Source of the DNA: Erythrobacter sp. 3-20A1M
GTDB lineage: Bacteria; Pseudomonadota; Alphaproteobacteria; Sphingomonadales; Sphingomonadaceae
Length of the DNA: 64,000 bases
Assembly (NCBI RefSeq): GCF_018636735.1
Contig: NZ_CP045200.1
Coordinates: forward strand, 1,922,001-1,986,000
Direction of reading: 5' to 3'
Below, one piece after another: positions 38,168 through 47,105 of the stretch. A program made the position numbers and the translations under genes. The notes under the pieces were generated by a model. The model worked only from the letters and a program-made list of their open reading frames with translations, made no database searches and had not been told where the DNA came from. Position 1 is the stretch's first letter, and each line of letters starts with the position of its first letter.

Positions 38168-38301
38168 TCCCTGCCTCCCTCGCCGCGTGCGGGTGGGGCC
38201 GGGGGTTGCCCCCCGGTTGCCCCCCCGTTGCGACTAGGGTCTGCTGGGCAGACCTTGGTCTCACTGCTCCTCCCGCCAGCGGGAGGGGATAAGGAGAACG
38301 A
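38168..38301. repeat. Hairpin-rich intergenic element between gcvH and gcvPA
   Basis: Three strong hairpins lie in a row: CCGGGGG/CCCCCGG (38199-38216), GGTCTGC/GCAGACC (38238-38254) and CCTCCCGC/GCGGGAGG (38269-38286). None has a T-run. The composition differs from the neighbouring genes, so it looks like a repetitive palindromic intergenic element dropped into the operon. It could weaken transcription or stabilise the upstream message. AAGGAG follows, serving gcvPA. Confidence 0.55.
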
Positions 38302-39687
38302 ATGCGCTACCTTCCCCTGACCGATAGCGACCGCGCCGCGATGCTGGCAAAATGCGGCGCGGAGACCATCGACGATCTGTTCGCCGACGTGCCCGAGGCG
38401 GCGCGGCTGTCCGGCCCGATCGAAGGCCTTCCGATGCATGCGGGCGAGATGGCGGTCGAGCGCCACATGCGCGCGCTTTCGAAGAAGAATCTCGCGGCGG
38501 CCGATGCGCCGTTCTTTATCGGGGCGGGAGCCTATCGCCACCATGTGCCCGCTACGGTCGACCACATCATCCAGCGCGGCGAGTTCCTGACCGCCTACAC
38601 GCCCTATCAGCCCGAGATCGCACAGGGCACGCTGCAGATGCTGTTCGAGTTCCAGAGCCAGGTCGCGCGCCTGTATGGTTGCGCGGTGGCCAATGCGTCG
38701 ATGTACGATGGCTCGACCGCGTGCTGGGAAGCGGTGGCGATGGCGGCGCGGATCACGAAGAAGAAGCGCGTGGTGCTCTCGGGCGCGCTCCATCCGCATT
38801 ACGCCGAGGTCGTGCGGACCATGGCGAAGTTCACCGATGACGAGATCGCCGGTGCCGCCCCGGCGCTCCAGGCGCAGCCCGACAATGCCGGGCTGATCGC
38901 GCGGATCGACGATCGGACGAGCTGCGTCGTGGTCCAATATCCCGATATCCTCGGGCGCATTCCCGATCTCGCCGAGATCGCCGAGGCTGCGCATGCGAAG
39001 GGCGCGCTACTGATCGCGGTCAATACCGAGCCGGTGGCTCTCGGAGCGATCAAATCGCCGGGCGAGCTGGGCGCGGACATCGTGGTCGGCGAGGGGCAGG
39101 CGCTGGGCGTCGGCCTGCAATTCGGCGGGCCGTATCTCGGCCTGTTCGCGGTGCGCGACAGCAAGCACGTTCGCCAGATGCCCGGTCGCCTGTGCGGCGA
39201 GACGGTCGATGCCGAGGGCAAGCGCGGCTACGTGCTGACGCTCTCCACCCGCGAGCAGCATATCCGGCGCGAGAAGGCGACGAGCAATATCTGCACCAAT
39301 AGCGGCCTGTGTGCGCTCGCCTTCTCCATCCACATGACGCTGCTGGGCGAGCGGGGCCTGCGGCAGCTAGCGGCGGAGAACCACCGGCTGGCCTGTAAGG
39401 TGGCCGACCGGCTGGCGCAGGTACCGGGGGTGACGATCCTGAACGATACCTTCTTCAACGAGTTCACGATCCTGCTCGACCCCGGATCGGGGTCCGGGGC
39501 AGGCACGGACGCACGCGCCGTCGTGCGCTCGCTCGCGGACAAGGGCGTGCTCGCGGGCGTGTCGCTCGGGCGGCTCTTCCCGTCGCACGACGAGTTGAAG
39601 GGCGGGCTGGTGATCGCGCTGACCGAGACGACCAGCGAGGAGGACATCGAGACCCTCGCCACCGCGCTGGCGGAGGAACTGGCATGA
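38302..39687 (+). CDS. gcvPA: Glycine dehydrogenase (decarboxylating) subunit 1
   Basis: A 461-residue N-terminal half of the two-subunit P protein, which decarboxylates glycine together with GcvPB. The family start [19 protein letters not shown] is followed by [18 protein letters not shown] and [22 protein letters not shown] precedes ATG 38302. Its stop overlaps the gcvPB start by 4 bases (ATGA), as expected for a heteromeric enzyme. The catalytic pyridoxal-phosphate lysine is in the other subunit. Confidence 0.95.
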   Translation: MRYLPLTDSDRAAMLAKCGAETIDDLFADVPEAARLSGPIEGLPMHAGEMAVERHMRALSKKNLAAADAPFFIGAGAYRHHVPATVDHIIQRGEFLTAYTPYQPEIAQGTLQMLFEFQSQVARLYGCAVANASMYDGSTACWEAVAMAARITKKKRVVLSGALHPHYAEVVRTMAKFTDDEIAGAAPALQAQPDNAGLIARIDDRTSCVVVQYPDILGRIPDLAEIAEAAHAKGALLIAVNTEPVALGAIKSPGELGADIVVGEGQALGVGLQFGGPYLGLFAVRDSKHVRQMPGRLCGETVDAEGKRGYVLTLSTREQHIRREKATSNICTNSGLCALAFSIHMTLLGERGLRQLAAENHRLACKVADRLAQVPGVTILNDTFFNEFTILLDPGSGSGAGTDARAVVRSLADKGVLAGVSLGRLFPSHDELKGGLVIALTETTSEEDIETLATALAEELA

Positions 39688-41294
39688 GCAATCCCAACGC
39701 ATCCGGCTGGAAACCACAGAGCCCCGCGCAGCATGAGGGCGCGCATGACGGCCCGCCGACCGTGACCGGCAACCGCGCACTGATGCTGGAAGAACCACTG
39801 ATCTTCGAGATCGGCACGACAGAGACGACCGGCGTCGATCTGCCCGAAGAGAGCGGCGAGGTCTCCTCGCGCCTCGGCGGTTTCGCGCGCTCCGAAACCA
39901 TCAGCCTGCCGGGCCTGTCGGAGCCCGAGGCGGTGCGCCACTACACCCGCCTTAGTCGCCAGAACTACGCCATCGACCTCGGGCTTTTCCCGCTCGGATC
40001 CTGCACGATGAAGCACAATCCGCGGCTGAACGAGAAGGTCGCGCGCATGCCGGGCTTCGCCGACGTGCATCCGCTCCAGCCTGTCTCGACCGTACCCGGC
40101 GCGCTGGAGGTCATCAACGAGCTCGCACACTGGCTGATCAAGCTGACCGGCATGGAAGGTGTCGCGATGAGCCCCAAGGCGGGCGCGCATGGCGAGCTGT
40201 GCGGCATATTGTGCATCCGCGCCGCCCTCGAAGCGCGCGGCGATGCGCGCAAGGTCGTGCTGGTGCCCGAAAGCGCGCACGGCACCAACCCCGCCACCGC
40301 TGCCTTTGCGGGCTACGAGGTGGAGGACATTCCCGCGACCGAGGACGGCCGGGTCGATCTTGACAAGCTGAAAGCGCGCCTGGGGCCGGATGTGGCGGCG
40401 GTGATGATCACCAACCCCAACACCTGCGGCCTGTTCGAGCGGCACATGAAGGCGATGTCGGACGCGGTGCACGCGGCGGGCGGCTTCGTCTATTGCGACG
40501 GGGCGAACTTCAACGCGATCGTGGGTAAGGTGCGTCCCGGCGACCTTGGCGTCGATGCGATGCATATCAACCTGCACAAGACCTTCTCCACCCCGCATGG
40601 CGGCGGCGGTCCCGGTTCGGGCCCGGTGGTGCTGTCGAAAGCGTTGTGCCCCTACGGTCCGCTGCCCTTCACCGCGAGGACTGAAGACGGGGTGGTTCAT
40701 CTGGTCGAGGAGGAGAATGCGGAGGAATTCGACCACCGCGACGCCTTTGGCCGGATGACCGCGTTCCACGGGCAGATGGGGATGTTCACTCGCGCGCTGA
40801 CCTACATGCTCAGCCACGGCGCGGACGGGCTGGCGCAGGTTGCGGAAGACGCGGTGCTGAATGCGAACTACGTGCTGCGCAGCGTCGAGGACGTGCTCGA
40901 CGCGCCCTTCGGCGGCAGCGGGCCGTGCATGCACGAGGCGCTGCTGAGCGATAAGACGCTGGCCGAGGACATCTCCACGCTCGACCTCGCCAAGGCGCTG
41001 ATCGACGAGGGTTTCCACCCGATGACGATGTATTTCCCGCTGGTAGTGCACGGCGCGATGCTGATCGAGCCGACCGAGACCGAAAGCAAGGCCGGCCTCG
41101 ATCAGTTCATCGCCGCGCTGCGCAGCGTCGCCGAGCGGGCGAAGGCGGGCGACGAAAGCCTGAAAGCCGCGCCCTACTACGCACCGCGCCGCCGGCTCGA
41201 CGAAACGCAGGCGGCGCGCAAGCCGGTGCTGGCTTGGCAGGGCGAGATCGCGCCGGGCGGTCGTCCGGTGCCGAGCGAGGTCGGCGGGCAGTAG
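39684..41294 (+). CDS. gcvPB: Glycine dehydrogenase (decarboxylating) subunit 2
   Basis: A 536-residue C-terminal half of the split P protein. It carries pyridoxal phosphate on the lysine of [19 protein letters not shown] and contains [14 protein letters not shown] and [11 protein letters not shown]. It is the catalytic partner of GcvPA, with which it overlaps by 4 bases. The enzyme releases carbon dioxide from glycine and loads the aminomethyl group on GcvH. It is the last clear glycine-cleavage gene; an Nmad3-domain gene follows after 11 bases. Confidence 0.95.
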   Translation: MSNPNASGWKPQSPAQHEGAHDGPPTVTGNRALMLEEPLIFEIGTTETTGVDLPEESGEVSSRLGGFARSETISLPGLSEPEAVRHYTRLSRQNYAIDLGLFPLGSCTMKHNPRLNEKVARMPGFADVHPLQPVSTVPGALEVINELAHWLIKLTGMEGVAMSPKAGAHGELCGILCIRAALEARGDARKVVLVPESAHGTNPATAAFAGYEVEDIPATEDGRVDLDKLKARLGPDVAAVMITNPNTCGLFERHMKAMSDAVHAAGGFVYCDGANFNAIVGKVRPGDLGVDAMHINLHKTFSTPHGGGGPGSGPVVLSKALCPYGPLPFTARTEDGVVHLVEEENAEEFDHRDAFGRMTAFHGQMGMFTRALTYMLSHGADGLAQVAEDAVLNANYVLRSVEDVLDAPFGGSGPCMHEALLSDKTLAEDISTLDLAKALIDEGFHPMTMYFPLVVHGAMLIEPTETESKAGLDQFIAALRSVAERAKAGDESLKAAPYYAPRRRLDETQAARKPVLAWQGEIAPGGRPVPSEVGGQ

Positions 41295-41305
41295 CGAGGC
41301 CAGCC

Positions 41306-42022
41306 TTGCGGATCATCTTCAGCCGCAAGGGGTTCGACAGCGGATCGGGCGGCGGATCGTCGCCGATCGTCGACGGCGTGCCGGTCTCGCTGCCGATTCC
41401 CGACAGCAAGGGCATCGCGAGGGCGACCTACGGCGACCTGGGGCTGGGTGACCATGCCGCGAGGGCGAGCAGGGGCGCGTATGGCGCGGATTCGCTCTGC
41501 CATCACGATCCGCTGTTCACCGGCGATGGCCGCTGCCTGTTCGGGCAAGTCGGCGCGGCACAGACGCACCTTGCCAATCAGGGCGTCGGCGTGGGCGATA
41601 CTTTCCTGTTCTTCGGCCTGTTCGTGGGCGACGACGGCGAACGCCATCACCGCATCTTCGGCTACCTCCGGGTCACGGCGGTGCATCGGCTGGCAGACGG
41701 CATCCCCGAGCATCTGGAGGATAGCAGCCACCCGCATGTCCTCGGCATGCACGGCAGCAACGACGCGATCTACGAAGGCGAGGGGAGACAGGCGCGCTTC
41801 GCCAGCGAGGCGCTACGCCTCACCGTGCCCGGCGGTCCGCTGACGCTGTGGAAGAGGCCAGCGTGGCTGAAGCCCGGCGGGCTGAGCTATCACGACCGGC
41901 GCGATCGCTGGTTGCGCGGCGGTCGCCTGCGCAGCGTCGCACGCGGTCAGGAATTCGTCGCGGATGTGAGACGCCGCAAGACCCCGCGCGAATGGCTGGA
42001 GCGGATTCTCGAAGAATTCTGA
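41306..42022 (+). CDS. Nmad3-like (nucleotide-modification-associated domain) protein
   Basis: A 238-residue protein whose start (LRIIFSRKGFDSGSGGGSSP) and following VSLPIPDSKGIARATYGDL match the Nmad3 family as I remember it: proteins predicted to be linked to nucleic-acid base modification, mainly from phage and restriction contexts. Later motifs are ADSLCHHDPLF, FLFFGLFV and SNDAIYEGEG. The start must be TTG 41306, preceded by GAGG, because no ATG or GTG fits. It begins 11 bases after gcvPB, so it is probably in the riboswitch-controlled operon. No phage or restriction gene is nearby. Its biochemical role is unknown and the family match needs a profile search. Confidence 0.7.
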   Translation: MRIIFSRKGFDSGSGGGSSPIVDGVPVSLPIPDSKGIARATYGDLGLGDHAARASRGAYGADSLCHHDPLFTGDGRCLFGQVGAAQTHLANQGVGVGDTFLFFGLFVGDDGERHHRIFGYLRVTAVHRLADGIPEHLEDSSHPHVLGMHGSNDAIYEGEGRQARFASEALRLTVPGGPLTLWKRPAWLKPGGLSYHDRRDRWLRGGRLRSVARGQEFVADVRRRKTPREWLERILEEF

Positions 42023-42059
42023 TCCTCCCCATTTGCGCTGGCGCGAAAACAAGGAGGAT
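42022..42059. terminator. Inverted repeat between convergent genes
   Basis: ATCCTCC at 42022-42028 and GGAGGAT at 42053-42059 form a perfect 7-base stem around a 24-base loop, between the end of the Nmad3 gene and the converging mmsB gene. A bidirectional terminator is plausible, but no long T-run follows. Confidence 0.35.
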
Positions 42060-42065
42060 TGCCGG

Positions 42066-42938
42066 TTACTTGTACGTCTTGATGATCGCCGAGAAATCGA
42101 GGCCGTCATTGCCCGCGCCCGAGAAATCCTCGTACAGGCTCGCCGCGCGTGCGCCGAGCGGCACGCCCGCATCGACCTCTTCCGCCGCCGCCATCGCGAG
42201 GCGCAGGTCCTTCAGCATCAGCGCGGTGGCGAAGCCGCCCTGGTAGTCCTTGTCGGCGGGGCTCTCGACGCCCACGCCCGGCAGCGGGGTGTAGGCGTTG
42301 AGCGACCAGCAATAGCCCGACGACTGCGATGAAATCTCGTAGAATTTCTGCGGATCGAGCCCCAGCTTCTGCGCCATCTGCATCGCTTCGGCGACGCCTA
42401 TCATGGAGATCGCGAGCAGCATATTGTTGCAGATCTTCGCGGTCTGGCCCGCACCCGCGTCGCCCGCATGGATCACCGCCTTGCCCATGCCTTCAAGGAT
42501 CGGTTTGGCCGCCGCGAACGCCTCTTCGGTGCCGCCGACCATGAAAGTCAGCGTGCCGCCGTCCGCCGCCGCGATCCCGCCGCTGACCGGCGCATCGACC
42601 ATCTTGTAGCCCTTGGCGGTAGCCGTTTCGGTCACTTCCTTGGCGGTGGCGACGTCGATGGTCGAGCAGTCGAGCAGCGCCGCGCCTTCGGGCGCGTGGC
42701 CGATCACGGCGTCGGAATAGACCGATTTCACGATCCCGCCATTGGGGAGCATCGAGACCACCGCATCGACGCCCTGCACGGCTTCTTTCGCATCGGTAAA
42801 GGTCTCGCAGCCATTGCTCTTGGCCTTGGCGAGCGCGTCTTCCGACAGGTCGAACGCGCGCACTTCGTGGCCGTTCTTGACCAGGTTCGCGGCCATTCCG
42901 CCGCCCATGTTGCCGAGGCCGATAAAGGCGATTTTCAT
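42066..42938 (-). CDS. mmsB: 3-Hydroxyisobutyrate dehydrogenase
   Basis: A 290-residue NAD-dependent enzyme oxidising 3-hydroxyisobutyrate to methylmalonate semialdehyde in valine breakdown. The N-terminus IAFIGLGNMGGGMAANL is the nucleotide-binding motif, the substrate motif is DAPVSGGIAAADGGTL, and the catalytic lysine lies in GAGQTAKICNNML. C-terminal GYCWSLNAYTPLPGV also fits the family. It is the last gene of a minus-strand valine cluster whose product feeds MmsA, encoded at 48631-50127. Confidence 0.93.
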   Translation of the reverse strand: MKIAFIGLGNMGGGMAANLVKNGHEVRAFDLSEDALAKAKSNGCETFTDAKEAVQGVDAVVSMLPNGGIVKSVYSDAVIGHAPEGAALLDCSTIDVATAKEVTETATAKGYKMVDAPVSGGIAAADGGTLTFMVGGTEEAFAAAKPILEGMGKAVIHAGDAGAGQTAKICNNMLLAISMIGVAEAMQMAQKLGLDPQKFYEISSQSSGYCWSLNAYTPLPGVGVESPADKDYQGGFATALMLKDLRLAMAAAEEVDAGVPLGARAASLYEDFSGAGNDGLDFSAIIKTYK

Positions 42939-42951
42939 GTCACTCTCCAGA

Positions 42952-43200
42952 TTACTTAATTAGCAGCCATATTCCGAAGACTAGGCAAAGCGGACCCGTC
43001 ACTGCGAGCGCGATCAATTCCGCCCAAGACCGAAACGCCACTGCACCGCGCATGAATTTTCCGCGACCGAAGGATACTTGGTGTCGGCGCGAGAAGTTAC
43101 CTTTGCTGTCTCGGTAATCGCGAAATTCTATCCAAGCCAAAAAACTGCCGATCGCTCCCACAACGATCAGAACAACCGGTGCTGTTACCGCCCCTTCCAC
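42952..43200 (-). CDS. Small membrane protein of unknown function
   Basis: An 82-residue protein with two hydrophobic segments ([20 protein letters not shown] and [20 protein letters not shown]) separated by a basic loop. GTG 43200 lies inside the end of the upstream enoyl-CoA hydratase gene, overlapping by 16 bases in another frame. Its DNA is noticeably less GC-rich than its neighbours, suggesting recent arrival or weak codon selection. I do not recognise the family. It sits between two valine-degradation genes but has no obvious metabolic link. Confidence 0.5.
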   Translation of the reverse strand: MEGAVTAPVVLIVVGAIGSFLAWIEFRDYRDSKGNFSRRHQVSFGRGKFMRGAVAFRSWAELIALAVTGPLCLVFGIWLLIK

Positions 43201-43966
43201 TGCCCGTCGCGCTTCTCGATGAAGGCCTTCATGCCCTCGACCTTGTCCTCGGTTGCGGTGAGGATCTGGAACAGGCGGCGTTCGTGGAGCACGCCCTGGC
43301 CGAGGAAGGTCTCGTAGGCGGCGTTGACCATTTCCTTGTTCACCATCGCGGCCATCGGCGGCATCCCGGCGATGGTCGCGGCGGTGGTGCGCGCTTCGTC
43401 CATCAGCGTGTCATGCGGCACGACGCGCGCGACGAGGCCACTGCGCTCGGCTTCCTCGGCGTCCATCATCCGGCCGGTCAGACACATTTCCATCGCTTTG
43501 GCCTTGCCGACCGCGCGGGTGAGCCGCTGCGATCCGCCCAGCCCGGCGCGACGCCAAGCTTGATCTCGGGCTGGCCGAACTTGGCCTTGTCGCTGGCGAT
43601 GATGAAGTCCGCCATCATCGCAAGCTCGCACCCGCCACCCAGCGCGAAGCCGTTGACCGCCGCGATCCACGGCTTGCGGACGGCCTCGACGATGTGGCTG
43701 GTCCACTTGGCGAAGAAATCCTGCAGATAGAAATCCGCCGCGTCCTTCTCGCTCATTTCCTTGATGTCCGCGCCCGCGGCGAAGGCCTTGTCGCCCGACC
43801 CGGTCAGGATGGCGCACAGCTGGCTGTCGTCGTTCTGGTAGACGGTGAAGGCCTCGATCAGCTCGTCGAGCACCACGCTGGAAAGCGCATTGAGCGCCTG
43901 CGGGCGGTTGAGCGTGATGGTGGTGACGGCACCGTCGGTTTCACTGGTGATGGTTTCGTAGGCCAT
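43185..43966 (-). pseudogene. Enoyl-CoA hydratase, interrupted by a one-base frameshift
   Basis: The minus-strand frame from ATG 43966 encodes a crotonase N-terminus with [23 protein letters not shown] and the active-site region [20 protein letters not shown], up to KLGVAPG. It then goes wrong, while the next frame continues [20 protein letters not shown] and on to QWKGR at 43185. Restoring one G (a C on the plus strand, in the CCC run at 43542-43544) gives the standard [14 protein letters not shown]. The full protein would be about 260 residues, hydrating methacrylyl-CoA in valine degradation. It is either a real lesion or a homopolymer sequencing error; a broken gene in an otherwise complete pathway favours error. 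Confidence 0.85.
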
Positions 43967-43984
43967 TCAGGGCTCCTCAAATTC

Positions 43985-44075
43985 GTCACCCTGAACTTGT
44001 TTCAGGGTCCAGTCTTCGATCCGGACCGTCTGCCCGAGAGGCGGGCTGGATGCTGAAACGAGTTCAGCATGACGG
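43985..44075. repeat. Paired palindromic intergenic repeat
   Basis: Two hairpins flank a short spacer: CCCTGAA/TTCAGGG (43989-44007) and TGCTGAA/TTCAGCA (44051-44069), inside GTCACCCTGAACTTG and AGTTCAGCATGACG contexts. The two halves are partly inverted copies of one another. This is the form of the short dispersed palindromic repeats common between sphingomonad genes. It may act as a messenger terminus between the two hydratase-family genes. Confidence 0.6.
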
Positions 44076-44087
44076 CCTTACCGAGGA

Positions 44088-45149
44088 TCAGCTCAGCGGC
44101 GTCCATTCCTCGTCCGCCGGGAGCGGGGCGAAGATCGCGTCGATCATCGCCTCGTCAACGCCTTCGGGCGTGGGCGGGTCCCATTTGGGATCGCCGGTCT
44201 TGTCGACGATCACCGCGCGCACCCCTTCGGCGAAATCGGGGCGGGTGAGGACGCGGCTGCCGATGCGGTATTCCATCCGCATCTCGTCGGCGAAATCATC
44301 CAGCTTCGCGCTCTCGACCAGCTCGCGCAGCGCGACCTTGCAGGTCTGCGGGCTCTTGGTGCCCAGCGTATCGCGCTCCTTCGCCGCCCACTCGCTGCCG
44401 TTGTTTTCGGCCTCGGCCTCCAGGCTGGCGAGGATATCCTCGTAGGTGTCGGAGGCGAAATGCTTGGCGATCTTGTCCGCATTGTCGGCGATGCGCGCCG
44501 GGGGCGGGGTGCCCACGGGTTCGGAGAGGATGCCGCCAATGCGATCGGGGTTGTCGATGATCCGCGCCTTCACCTCGGCCAGCTTGTCCGATGGCAGATA
44601 ATGCGTCGCGAGGCCGGTCCACAGGCATTCGGACCCGTCCAGTCGCGCGCCGGTGAGGGCCAGGAACTGGCCCAGCCGCCCGCCGAGGCGCGACAGATAC
44701 CAGCCACCGCCGACATCGGGGAACAGACCGATGCCGCTTTCCGGCATGGCGAAGCGCGTGTTCTCCGTCGCGACGCGAAACTTGCACGGCTGCGAGATGC
44801 CCACGCCGCCGCCCATCGTGACACCGTCCATGAAGGCGACGATCGGCTTCGCGTAGGTGAACATCTGGTGGTTCAGGCGGTATTCGTGGAGGAAGAATTC
44901 GCGCCCAGCCTTGCCGCCATCGTTTAGCGCCGACTGGCGCAGCAGGTTGATGTCGCCCCCGGCGCAGAAGCCGCGCCCCTCGGCATGGTCGAGGATGACC
45001 GCCTCGATTGCATCGTCCTCCGCCCACGCCGCCAACGCCTCGCTCATGGCGAGACACATGTCGAGCGTCAGCGCATGCAGCGCCTTGGGCCGGTTGAGCG
45101 AGATATGGCCGACCCGGCCATGTGTGTGGATATTGATATCGTCTGTCAT
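44088..45149 (-). CDS. 3-Hydroxyisobutyryl-CoA hydrolase
   Basis: A 353-residue crotonase-superfamily protein of the length and pattern of 3-hydroxyisobutyryl-CoA hydrolases, which release free 3-hydroxyisobutyrate from its CoA ester so valine carbon can leave as the acid. Motifs include GRVGHISLNRPKALHALTL (in part), GRGFCAGGDINLL, VAFMDGVTMGGGVGIS, FAMPESGIGLFPDVGGG and GARLDGSECLWTGLATHYL. ATG 45149 is used; a GTG at 45164 overlaps the stop of the acyl-CoA dehydrogenase and could also start translation. The product is the substrate of MmsB encoded downstream. Confidence 0.9.
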   Translation of the reverse strand: MTDDINIHTHGRVGHISLNRPKALHALTLDMCLAMSEALAAWAEDDAIEAVILDHAEGRGFCAGGDINLLRQSALNDGGKAGREFFLHEYRLNHQMFTYAKPIVAFMDGVTMGGGVGISQPCKFRVATENTRFAMPESGIGLFPDVGGGWYLSRLGGRLGQFLALTGARLDGSECLWTGLATHYLPSDKLAEVKARIIDNPDRIGGILSEPVGTPPPARIADNADKIAKHFASDTYEDILASLEAEAENNGSEWAAKERDTLGTKSPQTCKVALRELVESAKLDDFADEMRMEYRIGSRVLTRPDFAEGVRAVIVDKTGDPKWDPPTPEGVDEAMIDAIFAPLPADEEWTPLS

Positions 45150-45160
45150 AGGTCTTTCGT

Positions 45161-46306
45161 TCACTGGCGCAGCAGGTCGCGGCCCACGATCATGCGCATT
45201 ACCTGGTTGGTGCCTTCCAGGATCGAATGCACGCGCAGGTCGCGCCAGAATCGCTCGATCGGGTAATCCTTGAGATAGCCGTAGCCGCCGAACAGTTGCA
45301 GTGCGTCGTTCACCACCTTGCTGCCATTGTCGGTCGCCAGCCGCTTCGCCATCGCGGAAAAGCGCGATTTGTCCGGCGCCCCGTCGGTCACCTTCGCCGC
45401 GGCGAGATAGAGCAGCGCGCGCGCCGCCTCAAGGTCGGTCGCCATGTCGGCGAGCATGAACTGGGTGTTCTGGAAGTCGGCGATCGGCGTGTCGAACTGC
45501 TGCCGGTCCTTGGTGTAGGCGACCGCCTCGTCCAGGCAGCGCTGCGCCCCGCCGAGGCTGCAGGCACCGATATTCAGCCGCCCGCCGTCGAGCCCCATCA
45601 TGGCGAAGCGGAAACCCTCGCCCTCGTCGCCTACGCGGTTCTCCACCGGCACGCGCGCATCCTCGAAGATGACCTGCGCTGTCGGGCTGGCGTTCCAGCC
45701 GAGCTTCTTCTCGGGCTCGCCGAAACTGACGCCCGGCGTGTCCTTGTCGATCACGAGGCAGGTGATGCCCTTGGTCTTGTGCTCGCCCGTGCGGACCATC
45801 GTTACATAGACGTCGTTGACGCCGCCGCCGGAGATGAACTGCTTCGTGCCGTTCAGCACGTAGTGGTCGCCATCGCGCTTCGCCGTGGTCTTCAGCCCCG
45901 CCGCGTCGGAGCCACTGCCCGGTTCGGTCAGGCAGTAGCTGGCGATCTTCTCCATCCCGACGAGATCGGGCAGGTACTTCGCCTTCACCGCATCCCCGCC
46001 GAAGCAGTCGATCATCCAGCTCGCCATGTTGTGGATCGAGATGAACGCACTCGTCGTGGGGCAGCCATAGGCCATCGCCTCCATGATCAGCGCCGCTTCC
46101 AGCCGGCCGAGGCCGATGCCGCCCGATTCTTCCGAAACGTAGATCGCTCCGAAGCCGAGCTCGGCGCTCCGCTTGATCACGTCGCGCGGAAAATGATGGG
46201 TCTGGTCCCACTCGCCCGCATGCGGGGTGATGTTGTCGGCGGTGAAGCGCTGCGCCATGTCCTGGATCGCGCGCTGGTCGTCTGTAAGCTGAAATTGTCC
46301 GGTCAT
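45161..46306 (-). CDS. Acyl-CoA dehydrogenase, probably isobutyryl-CoA dehydrogenase
   Basis: A 381-residue FAD enzyme. Typical stretches are YCLTEPGSGSDAAGLKTTA, LNGTKQFISGGGVNDVYV, and GGYGYLKDYPIERFWRDLR near the C-terminus, followed by HSILEGTNQVMRMIVGR with the catalytic region EGT. Its position at the head of the valine cluster, next to an enoyl-CoA hydratase and a 3-hydroxyisobutyryl-CoA hydrolase, points to oxidation of isobutyryl-CoA to methacrylyl-CoA. ATG 46306 gives the usual length. It is cytoplasmic and passes electrons to electron-transfer flavoprotein. Confidence 0.92.
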   Translation of the reverse strand: MTGQFQLTDDQRAIQDMAQRFTADNITPHAGEWDQTHHFPRDVIKRSAELGFGAIYVSEESGGIGLGRLEAALIMEAMAYGCPTTSAFISIHNMASWMIDCFGGDAVKAKYLPDLVGMEKIASYCLTEPGSGSDAAGLKTTAKRDGDHYVLNGTKQFISGGGVNDVYVTMVRTGEHKTKGITCLVIDKDTPGVSFGEPEKKLGWNASPTAQVIFEDARVPVENRVGDEGEGFRFAMMGLDGGRLNIGACSLGGAQRCLDEAVAYTKDRQQFDTPIADFQNTQFMLADMATDLEAARALLYLAAAKVTDGAPDKSRFSAMAKRLATDNGSKVVNDALQLFGGYGYLKDYPIERFWRDLRVHSILEGTNQVMRMIVGRDLLRQ

Positions 46307-46410
46307 GGCATGGGCCCTAGCACCCCTTTTCGAGTCCTGACCACCTCTTCGCCGCTCGGCGACCGGAATTGCCGATTGACCCCCGATGCGCTCCAAACGA
46401 ATGTGAGCGG

Positions 46411-46812
46411 ATGGGCGGCGACGGCACCGAATTGATCCTGGTTTACAACGCCGATGGCGGCGTGTTCGACAGGCTGTTCGACGCGGCGCACAAGATCGTC
46501 TCCCCGTCTACCTATCCCTGTTCGCTATGCGCGCTCACCTACGGTCCGGTCGCGATGCGGCGGCGGTGGAAAGACTATCTGGACAGTCTCCCCCTCACGG
46601 TGCGCTTCCTCCATCGCGACGAGCTGGCCGGGCGGAGCGACCTACCCGAAGCGGAGTTGCCCGCGATCTTCCTCCAGGAAGCCTGCAACCGACCAGGATT
46701 GCTAATCGCGGCCACGGAACTGGCGGCGTGCGAAGGGCTGGACGATCTTACCACGCTTCTCGACCGCAGACTGGGCGAATGCGCCGCAGCCGGGCGCGAT
46801 CAGCCGCAATAG
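46411..46812 (+). CDS. Conserved hypothetical protein with CxxC
   Basis: A roughly 133-residue soluble protein. It begins ELILVYNADGGVFDRLFDAAHKIVSP (quoted in part) and contains YPCSLCALTYG, where a CxxC could bind metal or act as a redox pair. No signal peptide or membrane segment is present. I have seen this general pattern in proteins of unassigned function but cannot name a family. It is the only plus-strand gene in an otherwise minus-strand block and its end overlaps the I78 gene's end by 13 bases. ATG 46411 is chosen; ATG 46369 is possible. Confidence 0.65.
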   Translation: MGGDGTELILVYNADGGVFDRLFDAAHKIVSPSTYPCSLCALTYGPVAMRRRWKDYLDSLPLTVRFLHRDELAGRSDLPEAELPAIFLQEACNRPGLLIAATELAACEGLDDLTTLLDRRLGECAAAGRDQPQ

Positions 46813-47105
46813 ATGCGGGTGATTGTCATGTCCGCGTCGTACATCACGTTCACGCGGCCCTGTCGGAAATCCATCGTGAACACCGCACCCGGCGGGCCCC
46901 AGCGCAGGCTGTCGGCACCGGTGCGGCCGAGGATTTGCGTGCCGGTTTCCTGGCTGGCACGCTCTCCCAACTTGGTCTGGACGCCGTCCGCATTGCACGA
47001 CCCCTCGGGCAGGGCAGGCAGGCGGTCGGGCTCGCCAGCTGTGGGCGCGGTCGCACAACCGGCCGCAAGGGGGGCGAGCGCCAGTGCGAGAACGGCCATC
47101 CTCAT
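46800..47105 (-). CDS. I78-family peptidase inhibitor lipoprotein
   Basis: A 101-residue exported protein. The signal ends with a lipobox LAAGC. The mature part has the I78 inhibitor pattern: a conserved cysteine in GSCNADGVQTKLG, then GTQILGRTGADSLRWGPPGAVFTMD (quoted in part) and RVNVMYDADMTITRIYCG. Members inhibit serine peptidases and are often periplasmic. It overlaps the upstream lipoprotein gene by 4 bases. It probably protects the envelope from proteases, but no target is known here. Confidence 0.83.
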   Translation of the reverse strand: MRMAVLALALAPLAAGCATAPTAGEPDRLPALPEGSCNADGVQTKLGERASQETGTQILGRTGADSLRWGPPGAVFTMDFRQGRVNVMYDADMTITRIYCG

